A stretch of DNA of 64,000 nt from Pseudomonas segetis (GCF_900188155.1 NZ_FZOG01000001.1:1015104-1079103); one strand, 5' to 3'. Positions 27,332-37,651 are shown, numbered from the stretch's first letter. Notes: generated by a model from the sequence alone, not told the origin. A program made the numbers and translations.

Positions 27332-28513
27332 ATGGCTCATGCACCGCAACAAAAAATAGCTGCGACTTATTATCGAGGTGGTACCAGCAAGGGGGTTTTC
27401 TTTGCCCTCGAGGATTTACCCGCTGCTGCGCAGGTTCCGGGTGCGGCACGTGATGCATTATTGCTCAGGGTTATCGGCAGTCCAGACCCTTACGGCAAGC
27501 AGATTGACGGTATGGGTGGGGCGACATCAAGCACCAGCAAGACTGTCATCCTGAGCAAAAGCCGCCAGCCTGGGCATGATGTCGACTATTTGTTTGGCCA
27601 GGTTTCAATCGACAAGCCCTTTGTCGACTGGAGCGGCAACTGTGGCAATTTGTCGGCGGCTGTCGGCCCCTTTGCGATTCGTAGCGGCATGCTCGATCCT
27701 GAGCGGGTTCCACATGATGGCATCGCCACGGTACGTATCTGGCAGGCCAATATTGGCAAAAGCATAGTTGCGCATGTGCCCATTACCAATGGTGAAGTAC
27801 AGGAAACCGGCGACTTCGAGCTGGATGGCGTTACTTTTCCTGCTGCCGAAGTGAAGCTTGAGTTTATCGATCCGGCTGATGACGAGGAGGGGGCAGGTGG
27901 CTCCATGTTCCCGACCGGTAACCTGGTCGATGACTTTGAAGTGCCTGGTGTTGGCGTCTTGCAGGCGACCCTGATCAATGCCGGGATCCCGACCATTTTC
28001 ATCAATGCCCAGGACATCGGTTTCAGTGGTACTGAACTGCAGGATGCAATCAATGGCGACGCCAAGGTCCTGGCCATGTTTGAGTCCATAAGGGCGCATG
28101 GTGCCATGCGCATGGGGTTGATCAAGCATATCGACGAGGCGGCTAAGCGCCAGCACACGCCCAAAGTGGCTTTTGTAGCAGCGGCAAGCGATTACATCAG
28201 CTCAAGTGGCAAAGCCGTGGCGGCAACTGATGTCGATTTGCTGGTCCGGGCGATGTCGATGGGCAAGTTGCATCACGCCATGATGGGTACCGCAGCAGTG
28301 GCAATCGGTACTGCAGCTGCAATTCCCGGAACCCTGGTCAACCTGGCTGCCGGGGGTGGTGAGCGTGCCAGCGTGCGTTTTGGCCATCCATCCGGAACCT
28401 TGACCGTGGGAGCCGAGGCCAAGCAAGTCGATGGGCAGTGGGTGGTTGCCAAGGCGATTATGAGCCGCAGTGCCCGGGTCTTGATGGAGGGCTGGGTGCG
28501 CGTGCCGTGCTAA
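27332..28513 (+). CDS. prpF: 2-methylaconitate cis-trans isomerase PrpF
   Basis: Isomerizes the 2-methylaconitate made by AcnD so that aconitase can hydrate it to 2-methylisocitrate; 393 residues. The PrpF/diaminopimelate-epimerase-like fold is shown by TYYRGGTSKGVFF near the N-terminus, IDGMGGATSSTSK, DWSGNCGNLSAAVGPFA with the active-site cysteine, and a second set of motifs (AIPGTLVNLAAGGGE) in the C-terminal half. ATG 27332 is used because the longer frame would run into acnD. Last gene of the cluster. Confidence 0.95.
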   Translation: MAHAPQQKIAATYYRGGTSKGVFFALEDLPAAAQVPGAARDALLLRVIGSPDPYGKQIDGMGGATSSTSKTVILSKSRQPGHDVDYLFGQVSIDKPFVDWSGNCGNLSAAVGPFAIRSGMLDPERVPHDGIATVRIWQANIGKSIVAHVPITNGEVQETGDFELDGVTFPAAEVKLEFIDPADDEEGAGGSMFPTGNLVDDFEVPGVGVLQATLINAGIPTIFINAQDIGFSGTELQDAINGDAKVLAMFESIRAHGAMRMGLIKHIDEAAKRQHTPKVAFVAAASDYISSSGKAVAATDVDLLVRAMSMGKLHHAMMGTAAVAIGTAAAIPGTLVNLAAGGGERASVRFGHPSGTLTVGAEAKQVDGQWVVAKAIMSRSARVLMEGWVRVPC

Positions 28514-28609
28514 AGGCGGGCTAGGGCGCCGTTCGGTTTTGGCCTATGTTGGTTCCGAGCGGGAGCAGGGTGTCGACTTGAGCTGGCACCTTGCTACGCG
28601 CTCAGGTGG

Positions 28610-29428
28610 TTATTTCAGGCGACGCTCAACGCCTTTTTCAACGAGGATCTTTGCGGAGATCTCCTCGACAGAAAAATGGGTCGAATTGATGAAGTTTATG
28701 TTGTCGCGGCGAAACAGGTTTTCGACTTCACGCACTTCAAACTCGCATTGGGCAAAGCTCGCGTAGCGGCTATTGGGCTTGCGTTCGTTGCGAATGGCGG
28801 TGAGACGGTCCGGGTCGATGGTCAGGCCAAACAGCTTGTCCTTGTACTTTTTCAGTACGGCAGGCAGTTGCAGGCTTTCCATGTCGTCCTCGGTCAGCGG
28901 ATAGTTGGCTGCCCGAATACCGTATTGCATGGCCATATAGAGGCAGGTCGGGGTTTTGCCGCAGCGCGAGACGCCCACCAGTATCAAGTCTGCCTTGTCA
29001 TAATAATGTGTGCGTGCGCCGTCATCATTGTCCAGGGCAAAGTTAACAGCCTCAATGCGCTCCATGTAGTTGGAGTTGTGGCCAATGGAGTGTGATTTAC
29101 CGACCGAGTAGGATGAGTGCGAGCTTAGCTCTTGTTCGAGTGGAGCCAGGAACGAGGAGAAGATGTCGATCATGAAACCTTCGGACTGGGCCAGGATCTC
29201 ACGGATGTCACCATTGACTATGGTATCGAATATAATCGGGCGCACACCGTCTGTTTTCGCAGCCTGGTTGATTTGTAGTACCATGGCGCGCGCTTTTTCC
29301 GCGCTATCGATGTACGGTCGAGTTAGTTTGGTGAAGGTGATAGTTTCAAACTGCGCCAACAAGCTTTGACCCAGGGTTTCGGCAGTGATGCCGGTGCCGT
29401 CAGAGATAAAAAATGCTGTCCGTTTCAT
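28610..29428 (-). CDS. ppsR: Phosphoenolpyruvate synthase regulatory protein (kinase/pyrophosphorylase)
   Basis: 272-residue DUF299 protein that inactivates PEP synthase by ADP-dependent phosphorylation and reactivates it by phosphorolysis. It starts [18 protein letters not shown] and has the P-loop [15 protein letters not shown] near residue 150, both characteristic. It is divergent from its target gene ppsA, with about 180 bp of shared promoter region. Confidence 0.96.
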   Translation of the reverse strand: MKRTAFFISDGTGITAETLGQSLLAQFETITFTKLTRPYIDSAEKARAMVLQINQAAKTDGVRPIIFDTIVNGDIREILAQSEGFMIDIFSSFLAPLEQELSSHSSYSVGKSHSIGHNSNYMERIEAVNFALDNDDGARTHYYDKADLILVGVSRCGKTPTCLYMAMQYGIRAANYPLTEDDMESLQLPAVLKKYKDKLFGLTIDPDRLTAIRNERKPNSRYASFAQCEFEVREVENLFRRDNINFINSTHFSVEEISAKILVEKGVERRLK

Positions 29429-29605
29429 TTGCGCTGTGGGCCTTAAGCTGAGAACGTTTTTTGGCTATCATAGGCCCCGAATCGCGGGCCTGTAGAGGTC
29501 TGCATTGTTACTTATTTTCCAGGGCCAGGCCACAGGCACGCGGATTACCCCGTGCACTTCCCCAGCCCCTTGAGCTTTTCCAACACCAGAACTGGAGAGA
29601 TCACC

Positions 29606-31975
29606 TTGGTAGAGTACGTAGTTTCCCTCGATAAGCTCGGCGCACATGATGTTGAGCACGTAGGGGGCAAGAACGCCTCCCTTGGCGAGATGATCAGCAA
29701 CCTTGCCGGCGCTGGCGTTTCGGTTCCCGGTGGTTTTGCCACGACCGCCCAAGCCTATCGCGACTTCCTTGAGCTCAGCGGCCTCAATGCCCAGATCCAC
29801 CAGGCGCTTGATGCATTGGATGTCGATGATATTGCGGCCTTGTCCAAGACTGGCGCGCAAATTCGGCAGTGGATCATGGAGGCCGAGTTCCCTGAGCGGC
29901 TCAACAGCGAGATCCGCACGGCCTTCGCGGCAATGGCCAATGGCAATGACAACATGGCTGTGGCCGTTCGTTCATCGGCGACAGCCGAAGACCTGCCAGA
30001 CGCCTCGTTTGCCGGCCAGCAAGAAACCTTCCTTAACATCCGTGGTGTTGAAAACGTAATTCGTGCGGCCAAAGAAGTATTCGCCTCGCTGTTCAACGAT
30101 CGTGCTATCGCCTATCGCGTCCACCAGGGCTTCGATCACAAGCTGGTTGCCTTGTCTGCCGGCGTGCAGCGCATGGTGCGTTCCGAAACCGGGACTGCCG
30201 GGGTTATGTTTACCCTGGATACCGAGTCCGGTTTCCGCGACGTAGTATTTATCACCGGTGCCTACGGCCTTGGTGAAACCGTGGTGCAGGGCGCGGTCAA
30301 CCCTGACGAGTTCTACGTTCACAAGGGCACGCTTGAAGCCGGTCGCCCAGCCATTTTGCGGCGCAACCTGGGCAGCAAGGCCATCAAGATGATCTACGGC
30401 GACGAAGCCAAGGCCGGTAAATCGGTCAAGGTCGTCGATGTCGAGCGCGCCGATCGTGCGCGCTTCTGCCTGACCGATGCCGAAGTCTCCGAGCTGGCCA
30501 AGCAGGCGATGATCATCGAGAAGCATTACCAGCGTCCTATGGATATCGAGTGGGCCAAAGATGGTGATGACGGCCAGTTGTATATCGTCCAGGCGCGTCC
30601 GGAAACGGTGAAAAGCCGTTCCAGCGGCAACGTCATGGAGCGTTACTTGTTGAAAGAAACAGGTACGGTCCTGGTCGAAGGCCGTGCCATTGGTCAAAAA
30701 ATCGGTGCTGGCCGCGTACGCATTATCAAAGACGTCAGCGAAATGGATAAAGTCCAGCCGGGTGATATCCTGGTATCCGATATGACCGACCCGGACTGGG
30801 AACCGGTCATGAAGCGTGCAAGCGCCATTGTCACCAACCGTGGTGGGCGCACCTGCCACGCAGCAATCATTGCGCGTGAACTGGGTATTCCAGCTGTAGT
30901 GGGCTGTGGCAATGCAACCGAATTGTTGCAAGACGGCCAGGGCGTAACAGTTTCATGCGCTGAAGGCGATACAGGCTTCATTTTTGAAGGTGAGCTGGGC
31001 TTCGATGTGCGTCAGAACTCGGTCGACGCGATGCCGGACCTGCCGTTCAAGATCATGATGAATGTCGGCAACCCAGACCGCGCATTTGATTTCGCCCAGC
31101 TGCCAAACGCAGGTATCGGCCTGGCGCGTCTTGAGTTCATCATTAACCGCATGATCGGTGTACACCCCAAGGCACTGCTCAACTTTGACGGCCTGCCAGC
31201 CGATATCAAGGACAGCGTTGAAAAGCGTATTGCCGGTTATGACGATCCAGTCGGTTTCTATGTAGAGAAGCTGGTTGAGGGCATCAGTACCCTGGCTGCG
31301 GCCTTCTGGCCGAAGAAAGTTATTGTGCGCCTGTCTGACTTCAAGTCGAACGAATACGCCAACCTGATCGGCGGCAAGCTGTATGAGCCAGAAGAAGAAA
31401 ACCCGATGCTGGGTTTCCGTGGTGCTTCGCGCTACATCAGCGAAAACTTCCGTGATTGCTTCGAGCTTGAATGCCGTGCGCTAAAGAAAGTCCGCAATCA
31501 GATGGGCCTGACCAACGTCGAAATCATGGTGCCATTCGTACGCACCCTGGGCGAGGCGAGTCAGGTGGTTGACCTGCTGGCGCAGAATGGCTTGAAGCGT
31601 GGCGAGGATGGCTTGAAGGTCATCATGATGTGCGAGCTACCTTCAAACGCGATTCTGGCTGAGGAGTTCCTTGAATTCTTCGATGGTTTCTCGATTGGCT
31701 CCAACGACCTGACCCAACTGACACTCGGCCTTGATCGCGATTCGGGTATCGTTGCGCACCTGTTCGATGAGCGTAATCCGGCGGTTAAAAAACTGCTGTC
31801 CAACGCGATTCAGGCCTGTAACAAGGCGGGCAAGTACATCGGTATCTGTGGCCAGGGGCCTTCGGATCACCCAGATCTGGCGCGCTGGCTGATGGAGCAG
31901 GGTATTGAGAGCGTTTCGTTGAACCCCGACTCGGTACTTGAGACTTGGTTCTTCCTTGCGGAAGGCCAGGCCTGA
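29606..31975 (+). CDS. ppsA: Phosphoenolpyruvate synthase
   Basis: Makes PEP from pyruvate and ATP for gluconeogenesis; 789 residues. Domains in order: N-terminal ATP-binding ([33 protein letters not shown]), the central swivelling phosphohistidine domain ([20 protein letters not shown], His in TCHA) and the C-terminal PEP-binding barrel ([24 protein letters not shown]). The start codon is TTG at 29606 (residues [12 protein letters not shown]), chosen because it matches the known N-terminus and has GGAGAG just upstream; an ATG at 29552 would add 18 atypical residues. It follows a gluconeogenic theme with the prp cluster, which yields pyruvate. Confidence 0.96.
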   Translation: MVEYVVSLDKLGAHDVEHVGGKNASLGEMISNLAGAGVSVPGGFATTAQAYRDFLELSGLNAQIHQALDALDVDDIAALSKTGAQIRQWIMEAEFPERLNSEIRTAFAAMANGNDNMAVAVRSSATAEDLPDASFAGQQETFLNIRGVENVIRAAKEVFASLFNDRAIAYRVHQGFDHKLVALSAGVQRMVRSETGTAGVMFTLDTESGFRDVVFITGAYGLGETVVQGAVNPDEFYVHKGTLEAGRPAILRRNLGSKAIKMIYGDEAKAGKSVKVVDVERADRARFCLTDAEVSELAKQAMIIEKHYQRPMDIEWAKDGDDGQLYIVQARPETVKSRSSGNVMERYLLKETGTVLVEGRAIGQKIGAGRVRIIKDVSEMDKVQPGDILVSDMTDPDWEPVMKRASAIVTNRGGRTCHAAIIARELGIPAVVGCGNATELLQDGQGVTVSCAEGDTGFIFEGELGFDVRQNSVDAMPDLPFKIMMNVGNPDRAFDFAQLPNAGIGLARLEFIINRMIGVHPKALLNFDGLPADIKDSVEKRIAGYDDPVGFYVEKLVEGISTLAAAFWPKKVIVRLSDFKSNEYANLIGGKLYEPEEENPMLGFRGASRYISENFRDCFELECRALKKVRNQMGLTNVEIMVPFVRTLGEASQVVDLLAQNGLKRGEDGLKVIMMCELPSNAILAEEFLEFFDGFSIGSNDLTQLTLGLDRDSGIVAHLFDERNPAVKKLLSNAIQACNKAGKYIGICGQGPSDHPDLARWLMEQGIESVSLNPDSVLETWFFLAEGQA

Positions 31976-32002
31976 TCCCTCATCGCTAACCCTTCAAGAA
32001 TC

Positions 32003-32030
32003 AGGGTGGGACATGTTCCCACCCTTTTTT
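32003..32030 (+). terminator. Intrinsic terminator of ppsA
   Basis: A 9-bp stem AGGGTGGGA/TCCCACCCT with a 5-base loop is followed directly by six T. It ends 15 bases before the next start codon. Confidence 0.92.
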
Positions 32031-32044
32031 GTGTCAGAGATAAA

Positions 32045-33019
32045 ATGCAAAGCAGCAGTGAGCTATTTCCCGTCGCCCTGATCAGTGCCGAACTGCGCGG
32101 TGATTTGAGTGAAGATGTCTATCGTCTCAAGCCCGGCAACAGCCCCGACCCCAGTGTTGAGTTGGTGCTGACACGACTTGGTCGTGCGGATCACGAGCAG
32201 CATCGTGGCGCGCCGGTGATTCTATTGCACGGTAGCTTTTCCAATCGTCGTTTCTGGTATTCGCCCAAGTGCATAGGGCTCGGGCCCTATCTGGCGCGTG
32301 CAGGCTTTGATGTGTGGATAGTTGAAATGCGCGGGCATGGGTTGTCGCCGCGCAATCAGAACTATGTATCCAACCGGGTCAGTGACTACGCGCGCTACGA
32401 CTTGCCAGCCATTACCCGGTTCGTTCATGAGCAGAACCCACAGCCTGTACATTGGTTGGGCCATTCTCTGGGTGGCACTACAATCGCGGCGGCCTTGGGC
32501 GGGCGCTACCTTGATGAGTCGATGATTGCTTCTGTTGCGCTGTTTGGCAGCCAGGTCAGCCGTAATTACTGGCCATTGAAAATCCCGCCGCTGGTCTGGG
32601 GCATCAAGTTGTTGTTAAAGCGTTTTCGCGTGCTTTCAGGTTCTCGCTTGAAGCGCGGCCCTGAAGACGAGCCTATAGGCGTAATCTTGGAGTCGTTACG
32701 CTGGTATGGCCTGTTTGCTCGTTTTGGCGATGGCCGGGATGATTGGTGGGCGGGTTTGACCGAGGTCCAGCTGCCGGTTTTAGCCGTTAGCGCCCAAGGC
32801 GATGACCAAGACCCCGCATGGGCTTGCCAGCGGTTATTTGAGCAGTTTGCTTCACCCTGCAAGGAGTTCCTCTGTCTGGGCAAGGAGCAGGGTTTTAGCA
32901 GTGATTTTGGGCATATTGAAATGTTGGTCAGCAAGGCTGCGCAAGGCGAAGTCTGGCCTCGGGTCGAGCAGTGGCTCAATGGTGTAGCCAGTTTGAACCA
33001 GCTGCAACAGGCGCAGTAG
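32045..33019 (+). CDS. Alpha/beta hydrolase
   Basis: A 324-residue alpha/beta-hydrolase. The first strand and oxyanion region are VILLHGSFSNRRFW, the nucleophile elbow is GHSLGG around residue 140, and the catalytic histidine is probably in DFGHIEML near residue 290. Substrate unknown; an esterase or lipase is plausible. ATG 32045 is preferred because the upstream in-frame ATG (32006) lies inside the ppsA terminator. The ribosome binding site is weak. It is found between ppsA and rraA in P. aeruginosa too, as I recall. Confidence 0.85.
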   Translation: MQSSSELFPVALISAELRGDLSEDVYRLKPGNSPDPSVELVLTRLGRADHEQHRGAPVILLHGSFSNRRFWYSPKCIGLGPYLARAGFDVWIVEMRGHGLSPRNQNYVSNRVSDYARYDLPAITRFVHEQNPQPVHWLGHSLGGTTIAAALGGRYLDESMIASVALFGSQVSRNYWPLKIPPLVWGIKLLLKRFRVLSGSRLKRGPEDEPIGVILESLRWYGLFARFGDGRDDWWAGLTEVQLPVLAVSAQGDDQDPAWACQRLFEQFASPCKEFLCLGKEQGFSSDFGHIEMLVSKAAQGEVWPRVEQWLNGVASLNQLQQAQ

Positions 33020-33182
33020 AGCGTTTTTAAGCGCTTTGCATCGACTGCCAGCGGTGGTCTGTGAGCGCTGACTGCGCTAGGCTGGGCGTTGATATCCATG
33101 GGCCAGGTTTGCATCGGATAATGGCTGCAAATCTTGAATAAACCACTTGGTTACGATTTTTGATGGGTAAAGGAGCTTTCTC

Positions 33183-33668
33183 ATGCATTACATCACCCCT
33201 GATTTGTGTGACGCCTACCCCGAGGTTGAGGTGGTCGAGCCGATGTTCAGCAATTTCGGCGGCCGTGATTCCTTTGGTGGCGAGATTGTCACTGTCAAAT
33301 GTTTTGAAGATAACTCGGTAGTCAAGGAACAAGTCGAGCTGCCAGGCAAAGGTAAAGTCATGGTCGTTGACGGTGGCGCCTCGATGCGTCGCGCCTTGCT
33401 GGGCGACATGCTGGCGGAGAAGGCCGCGAAAAATGGTTGGGAAGGCATCATTATTTATGGCTGCGTGCGTGATGTTGATGTGCTGGCTCAAACTGCAGTC
33501 GGGGTTCAGGCCCTGGCCAGCCACCCAATGAAAACCGATAAGCGTGGCATTGGCGATCTCAATGTGGCCGTGACCTTTGGTGGGGTGACTTTCCGTCCAG
33601 GGCATTTCGTTTATGCCGACAATAACGGAATCATTGTTTCGCCAACCGCATTGGTCATACCTGAGTAA
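33183..33668 (+). CDS. rraA: Ribonuclease E activity regulator RraA
   Basis: 161-residue RraA-family protein that binds RNase E and lowers its activity; some members are instead 4-hydroxy-4-methyl-2-oxoglutarate aldolases. Motifs: [20 protein letters not shown] at the N-terminus, [31 protein letters not shown] and [19 protein letters not shown] precedes the ATG at good distance. Confidence 0.93.
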   Translation: MHYITPDLCDAYPEVEVVEPMFSNFGGRDSFGGEIVTVKCFEDNSVVKEQVELPGKGKVMVVDGGASMRRALLGDMLAEKAAKNGWEGIIIYGCVRDVDVLAQTAVGVQALASHPMKTDKRGIGDLNVAVTFGGVTFRPGHFVYADNNGIIVSPTALVIPE

Positions 33669-33732
33669 ATGGTGAACGCCAATCCATCGGCCGTGGCTGA
33701 GGCATCAAAGGTGTTTAGTTTTGGAGTCGTGA

Positions 33733-34728
33733 ATGTCTGAACAGGACAGTCAACAGTGGGGGCTGGTCCATGCCTATGTGCTGGACGGCAAGGGCGGCGG
33801 GCGACCGGTCAGCTATGACGAGCTGGCCGACCTGGTGTTGGCCGAGCGGGAAAGCCTGTGGGTGCACTGGGATCGAAGTCATCCACAAACCCAGAACTGG
33901 CTACGCAAGGAAAGCGGGCTTAATGAGTTCGTGTGTGACTTGCTGCTCGAAGAAAACACCCGTCCACGCTTTCTGCAACTGCCTGAAAGTAAGATCCTGC
34001 TGTTTCTGCGCGGGGTTAACCTGAACCCGGGGGCAGTGCCCGAAGATATGGTTTCGCTGCGTATCTTTGCAGCGGCCAAGCGTGCAATCAGCCTGCGCCT
34101 GCGCCATTTGCGGGCGGTGGAGGACTTGCTGGTTGACCTGCGCGCAGGGAAGGGACCGAAGACCTCCTCGGAGCTTATCCTGGCCCTGGCGGATCACATG
34201 ACCGACAAGATCGAATCCCTGGTTAGTGATTTCGCTGAAGGTATAGACGAGCAGGAAGAGCAAATCGATAACGACCCCAGCTTCGAGCCTGATCACGACA
34301 CCTTGTTGCAAATGCGCCGGCGGGCAGCTGGCTTGCGCCGTTTTCTGGCGCCGCAGCGCGAGGTGTATGCGCAGCTTACGCGTAATCAGCAGCCCTGGTT
34401 CGTTGCTGACGATGCGGACTACTGGAACGAGCTCAATAACCGCTTGACCCGCTACATCGAGGAGCTGGACCTTACGCGGGAGCGAGTTGGCCTGGTGCTG
34501 GAGGCTGAAGATCGCCGCCTGGATGTGAAGATGAATCGCATCATGTACCGCTTCGGCATTATCACCGGGGTCTTTTTGCCAATGAGTTTCCTCACCGGGC
34601 TGCTGGGAATCAATGTGGGCGGTATCCCTGGCTCCGAGAATCCCTATGGCTTCCTTATTGCCTGCGCCATTATGGTGGTGTTGGCGGTAGTCCAATGGTT
34701 CTTGTTTCGCCGCCTGCGTTGGGTCTGA
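33733..34728 (+). CDS. cmaX: CorA/ZntB-family divalent cation transporter CmaX
   Basis: 331 residues: a large cytoplasmic N-terminal domain with a long helical stalk (about residues 150-270) and two C-terminal membrane helices (ITGVFLPMSFLTGLLGINVG and GFLIACAIMVVLAVVQWFLF). The ion-selectivity loop GINVGGIPG shows the G-x-N motif in its ZntB-like form. Called CmaX by position ahead of cfrX, cmpX, sigX and oprF, a conserved Pseudomonas block. A Mg2+ or Zn2+ transport role is from family knowledge. Confidence 0.92.
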   Translation: MSEQDSQQWGLVHAYVLDGKGGGRPVSYDELADLVLAERESLWVHWDRSHPQTQNWLRKESGLNEFVCDLLLEENTRPRFLQLPESKILLFLRGVNLNPGAVPEDMVSLRIFAAAKRAISLRLRHLRAVEDLLVDLRAGKGPKTSSELILALADHMTDKIESLVSDFAEGIDEQEEQIDNDPSFEPDHDTLLQMRRRAAGLRRFLAPQREVYAQLTRNQQPWFVADDADYWNELNNRLTRYIEELDLTRERVGLVLEAEDRRLDVKMNRIMYRFGIITGVFLPMSFLTGLLGINVGGIPGSENPYGFLIACAIMVVLAVVQWFLFRRLRWV

Positions 34729-34783
34729 TGTGACTTGCCTTGTTGTTATTGCGTCGAATCAGCACATCAATAGAGGTGCGTAA

Positions 34784-35032
34784 ATGCACGATCCATTTGA
34801 ACAATCACTGCGCGATATGCTGAATTCGCAGCCGTCATCCGATCACGATGACGATGCGACACTCAATCGCGTATTGAAAACGGCAAATCGCCAAGTGGGC
34901 GCAGGGGACATGTTCGCGCTCATGGGGCATTGGGTTGAGGCGTTGATGATCGCCCTGAACAAGGGCTCGGCACACCTATCTCCAGTTTCGCGCCGCAAAC
35001 CAACTGCTCGTACTACTGATAAGGCTGAATAA
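34784..35032 (+). CDS. cfrX: CfrX small protein
   Basis: 82 residues, hydrophilic with one mildly hydrophobic central stretch (MFALMGHWVEALMIALN). AGAGGTG precedes the ATG. Its stop codon is directly followed by the ATG of cmpX, so the two are coupled. The name rests on location between cmaX and cmpX and on size; the molecular role is not known. Confidence 0.85.
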   Translation: MHDPFEQSLRDMLNSQPSSDHDDDATLNRVLKTANRQVGAGDMFALMGHWVEALMIALNKGSAHLSPVSRRKPTARTTDKAE

Positions 35033-35857
35033 ATGGAACTTGATCCCTGGACTCAAAGCCTGGTGGCGGCCATGACCGCCCTGTGGACCAAAGTCGCTGG
35101 TTTTATTCCAAACCTTTTTGTCGCTCTGATTCTGGTGCTGATTGGCTTTGTGTTGGCCAAACTGCTTGATACCTTGATTTCCAAGTTGCTCGGAAAGGTT
35201 GGTCTTGATCGGTTGATGGCAGGCACCGGTTTGACCAAGCTGCTCAGCCGTGCCGGTTTTCAGGTGCCCGTTTCGACATTGATCGGGCGCATCGTCTACT
35301 GGTTCATCCTGTTGGTCTTCATGGTTTCTGCTGCGGAGTCCCTGGGACTGGAGCGGGTTTCGGCCACGCTTGATGTGCTGGCGCTGTATCTGCCAAAAGT
35401 ATTTGGCGCCGCCCTGGTGCTGGTTATCGGTGTGCTGCTGGCGCACCTGGTCAGCGGAATCGTGCGGGGCGCGGCTGACAGCGTAGGCCTTGAGTATGCC
35501 CATGGTGTAGCGCGTATCGCCCAAGGCCTGGTCATTATCATCAGTATTTCGGTGGCCATTGGTCAGCTTGAGGTGAAAACCGAGCTGCTCAACTACGTCA
35601 TTGCCATCGTGCTTATTACCATCGGCCTGGCCGCTGCCTTGGCGTTGGGTTTGGGCAGTCGTGAGATCGCCGGGCAGATACTTGCAGGTATTTATGTGCG
35701 TGAGCTGTATCAAGTTGGGCAACATGTCCAGGTCGATGATGTCGAAGGGCAGATTGAGGAAATCGGCACGGTCAAGACGACGCTCATGACCGATGCCGGA
35801 GAACTTGTCTCTGTGGCGAACCGTGTCCTGCTTGAACAGCGGGTACGCAGTCACTAG
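35033..35857 (+). CDS. cmpX: CmpX, mechanosensitive-channel-like membrane protein
   Basis: 274 residues with several hydrophobic helices (FIPNLFVALILVLIGFVLAK, WFILLVFMVSAAES, VFGAALVLVIGVLLAHLVSG, LLNYVIAIVLITIGLAAALA) and a glycine-rich LALGLGSREIAGQILAG segment followed by a small beta domain (VQVDDVEGQIEEIGTVKTTL), as in the MscS-related conserved-TM-helix family. In P. aeruginosa it affects sigX expression and envelope homeostasis. The start is contiguous with the cfrX stop. Confidence 0.93.
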   Translation: MELDPWTQSLVAAMTALWTKVAGFIPNLFVALILVLIGFVLAKLLDTLISKLLGKVGLDRLMAGTGLTKLLSRAGFQVPVSTLIGRIVYWFILLVFMVSAAESLGLERVSATLDVLALYLPKVFGAALVLVIGVLLAHLVSGIVRGAADSVGLEYAHGVARIAQGLVIIISISVAIGQLEVKTELLNYVIAIVLITIGLAAALALGLGSREIAGQILAGIYVRELYQVGQHVQVDDVEGQIEEIGTVKTTLMTDAGELVSVANRVLLEQRVRSH

Positions 35858-35943
35858 ACCCAAATTCTGCTAATCTATGCCGCCCTCCAGCAGGCTGTTC
35901 GCAGCTGATGGCGGCTTTGACCTGACTGTCGGCCCGACTCGAT

Positions 35944-36534
35944 TTGAATAAAGCCCAATCGTTGCCTATGCGTTATGACCCACACGAGCTCTCGGATGAG
36001 GAGCTTGTGGTGCGTGCGCATAGTGAGTTGTTCCACATCACGCGGGCTTATGAAGAGCTCATGCGTCGCTACCAGCGCACATTATTTAACGTCTGTGCGC
36101 GTTATTTAGGGAACGAACGCGATGCGGATGATGTCTGTCAAGAAGTGATGCTTAAAGTGCTTTATGGTTTAAAGAACTTTGAGGGCAAGTCTAAGTTTAA
36201 GACTTGGCTGTACAGCATTACTTATAACGAGTGTATTACCCAGTACCGCAAAGAGCGACGTAAACGTCGCTTGATGGATGCCTTAAGCCTCGATCCGCTG
36301 GAAGAGGCGTCTGAAGACAAGACGCCTGAGGTAGCGGAACGAGGTGGATTGGACCGATGGCTGGTACATGTAAATCCGATTGACCGTGAAATTTTAGTGC
36401 TACGCTTTGTCGCAGAGCTAGAGTTTCAAGAGATAGCGGATATTATGCACATGGGGCTTAGTGCAACGAAAATGCGTTACAAAAGGGCCCTTGACAAATT
36501 GCGTGAGAAATTTGCAGGCATCGCCGAAAGTTAG
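35944..36534 (+). CDS. sigX: ECF RNA polymerase sigma factor SigX
   Basis: 196-residue extracytoplasmic-function sigma factor. Region 2 is seen in YLGNERDADDVCQEVMLKVL and the FKTWLYSITYNECITQYRKE segment; region 4 in ILVLRFVAELEFQEIADIM and SATKMRYKRALDKLR. It controls oprF, fatty-acid and envelope genes in Pseudomonas. The start is TTG at 35944 (reads MNKAQSLPMRYDP), the N-terminus I recall for P. aeruginosa SigX; the first downstream ATG (35968) would drop eight conserved residues. No anti-sigma gene is adjacent. Confidence 0.95.
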   Translation: MNKAQSLPMRYDPHELSDEELVVRAHSELFHITRAYEELMRRYQRTLFNVCARYLGNERDADDVCQEVMLKVLYGLKNFEGKSKFKTWLYSITYNECITQYRKERRKRRLMDALSLDPLEEASEDKTPEVAERGGLDRWLVHVNPIDREILVLRFVAELEFQEIADIMHMGLSATKMRYKRALDKLREKFAGIAES

Positions 36535-36643
36535 TTCGGATGCAAATATTCTTTGGCATAAAGGCAAGTTCTGATAAACTTGTCGAAGTTCTGCGTGTCT
36601 ACCTGTACGTAGTGCAATCAATCACCAAGATGGGGATTTACGG

Positions 36644-37606
36644 ATGAAACTTAAAAACACCTTAGGCGCAGTCATTGGCTCCTTTGTCGCTGCTTCTTCC
36701 ATGGGCGTGATGGCTCAAGGTCAAGGCGCAGTCGAGGTGGAAGGCTTTGTGAACGAATACTTCACCGACTCGAGCCGCAATTTCGCTCACGATGAAGGCA
36801 GCCAGTATGGCGGCTCCATTGGTTACTTCCTGACCAAGGATGTTGAACTGGCTCTGGCATATGGCGAATACCATAGCCTGAACGGTGACAAAGCACTGGG
36901 TAACAAAGACATCAAAGGCAACATGACTGACCTGAAGGCTTTGTACCACTTTGGTGAGCCTGGCCCAGGCCTGCGTCCTTACGTTTCTGGCGGCTTCGCC
37001 CACCAGAGCATCAGCAACGTAGATGCTGGCGGTCGTGACCACTCCACCTTCGCCACTGCTGGCGCTGGTGCGAAGTACTACTTCACTGAAATGCTGTATG
37101 CCCGTGCTGGCGTTGATGCGCTGTACAACATCGACCAAGGCGAAACCGAATGGCAAGCTGGCGTTGGTGTCGGTCTGAACTTCGGCGGCTCCAAGCCAGT
37201 TGTTGCAGCTGTAGTTGAGCCAGAGCCAGCTCCAGTTGTTGAAGAGCCAGCTGAAATCGTTCGTGTTGAATTGGACGTTAAGTTCGATTTCGACAAGTCC
37301 AAGGTTAAAGAAGATAGCTACGGCGATATCAAAAACCTGGCTGACTTCATGAACCAATACCCACAGACCACTACTACCGTAGAAGGTCACACTGACTCCG
37401 TTGGTACTGACGCTTACAACCAGACTCTGTCTGAGAAGCGTGCTGACGCAGTTCGTGACGTACTGGTCAACCAGTACGGTGTTGGCGGCGAGCGTGTGAA
37501 CGCTGTTGGTTACGGCGAGTCTCAGCCAGTTGCGGATAACGCTACTGCCGAAGGCCGCGCTATCAACCGTCGCGTTGAAGCCTCTGTAGAAGCTGAAGCC
37601 AAGTAA
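36644..37606 (+). CDS. oprF: Major outer-membrane porin OprF
   Basis: 320 residues: signal peptide (MKLKNTLGAVIGSFVAASSM, cleavage after AQG or MAQ), an eight-stranded barrel (about residues 25-180), a proline/valine/glutamate hinge (EPEPAPVVEEPAE) and a C-terminal OmpA-type peptidoglycan-binding domain (FDFDKSKV, VEGHTDSVGTDAYNQTLSEK, GYGESQPVADN). There is no cysteine in the translation, unlike P. aeruginosa OprF, which has a disulfide-bearing region, and the protein is shorter. It lies 109 bp after sigX, which is expected to drive one of its promoters. Confidence 0.96.
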   Translation: MKLKNTLGAVIGSFVAASSMGVMAQGQGAVEVEGFVNEYFTDSSRNFAHDEGSQYGGSIGYFLTKDVELALAYGEYHSLNGDKALGNKDIKGNMTDLKALYHFGEPGPGLRPYVSGGFAHQSISNVDAGGRDHSTFATAGAGAKYYFTEMLYARAGVDALYNIDQGETEWQAGVGVGLNFGGSKPVVAAVVEPEPAPVVEEPAEIVRVELDVKFDFDKSKVKEDSYGDIKNLADFMNQYPQTTTTVEGHTDSVGTDAYNQTLSEKRADAVRDVLVNQYGVGGERVNAVGYGESQPVADNATAEGRAINRRVEASVEAEAK

Positions 37607-37625
37607 TTGGTTTAAAGCTGAAAAG

Positions 37626-37651
37626 AAAAACCCGGCCTCGGCCGGGTTTTT
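37626..37651. terminator. Intrinsic terminator of oprF
   Basis: AAAAACCCGGCC pairs with GGCCGGGTTTTT around a two-base tip; a T-rich tail follows. It could also serve the convergent cobA. Confidence 0.92.

Noticed and set aside
29972..30931. 319-codon minus-strand frame inside ppsA
   Set aside because: Shadow of a strongly conserved coding sequence; the translation has no domain and unusual composition.
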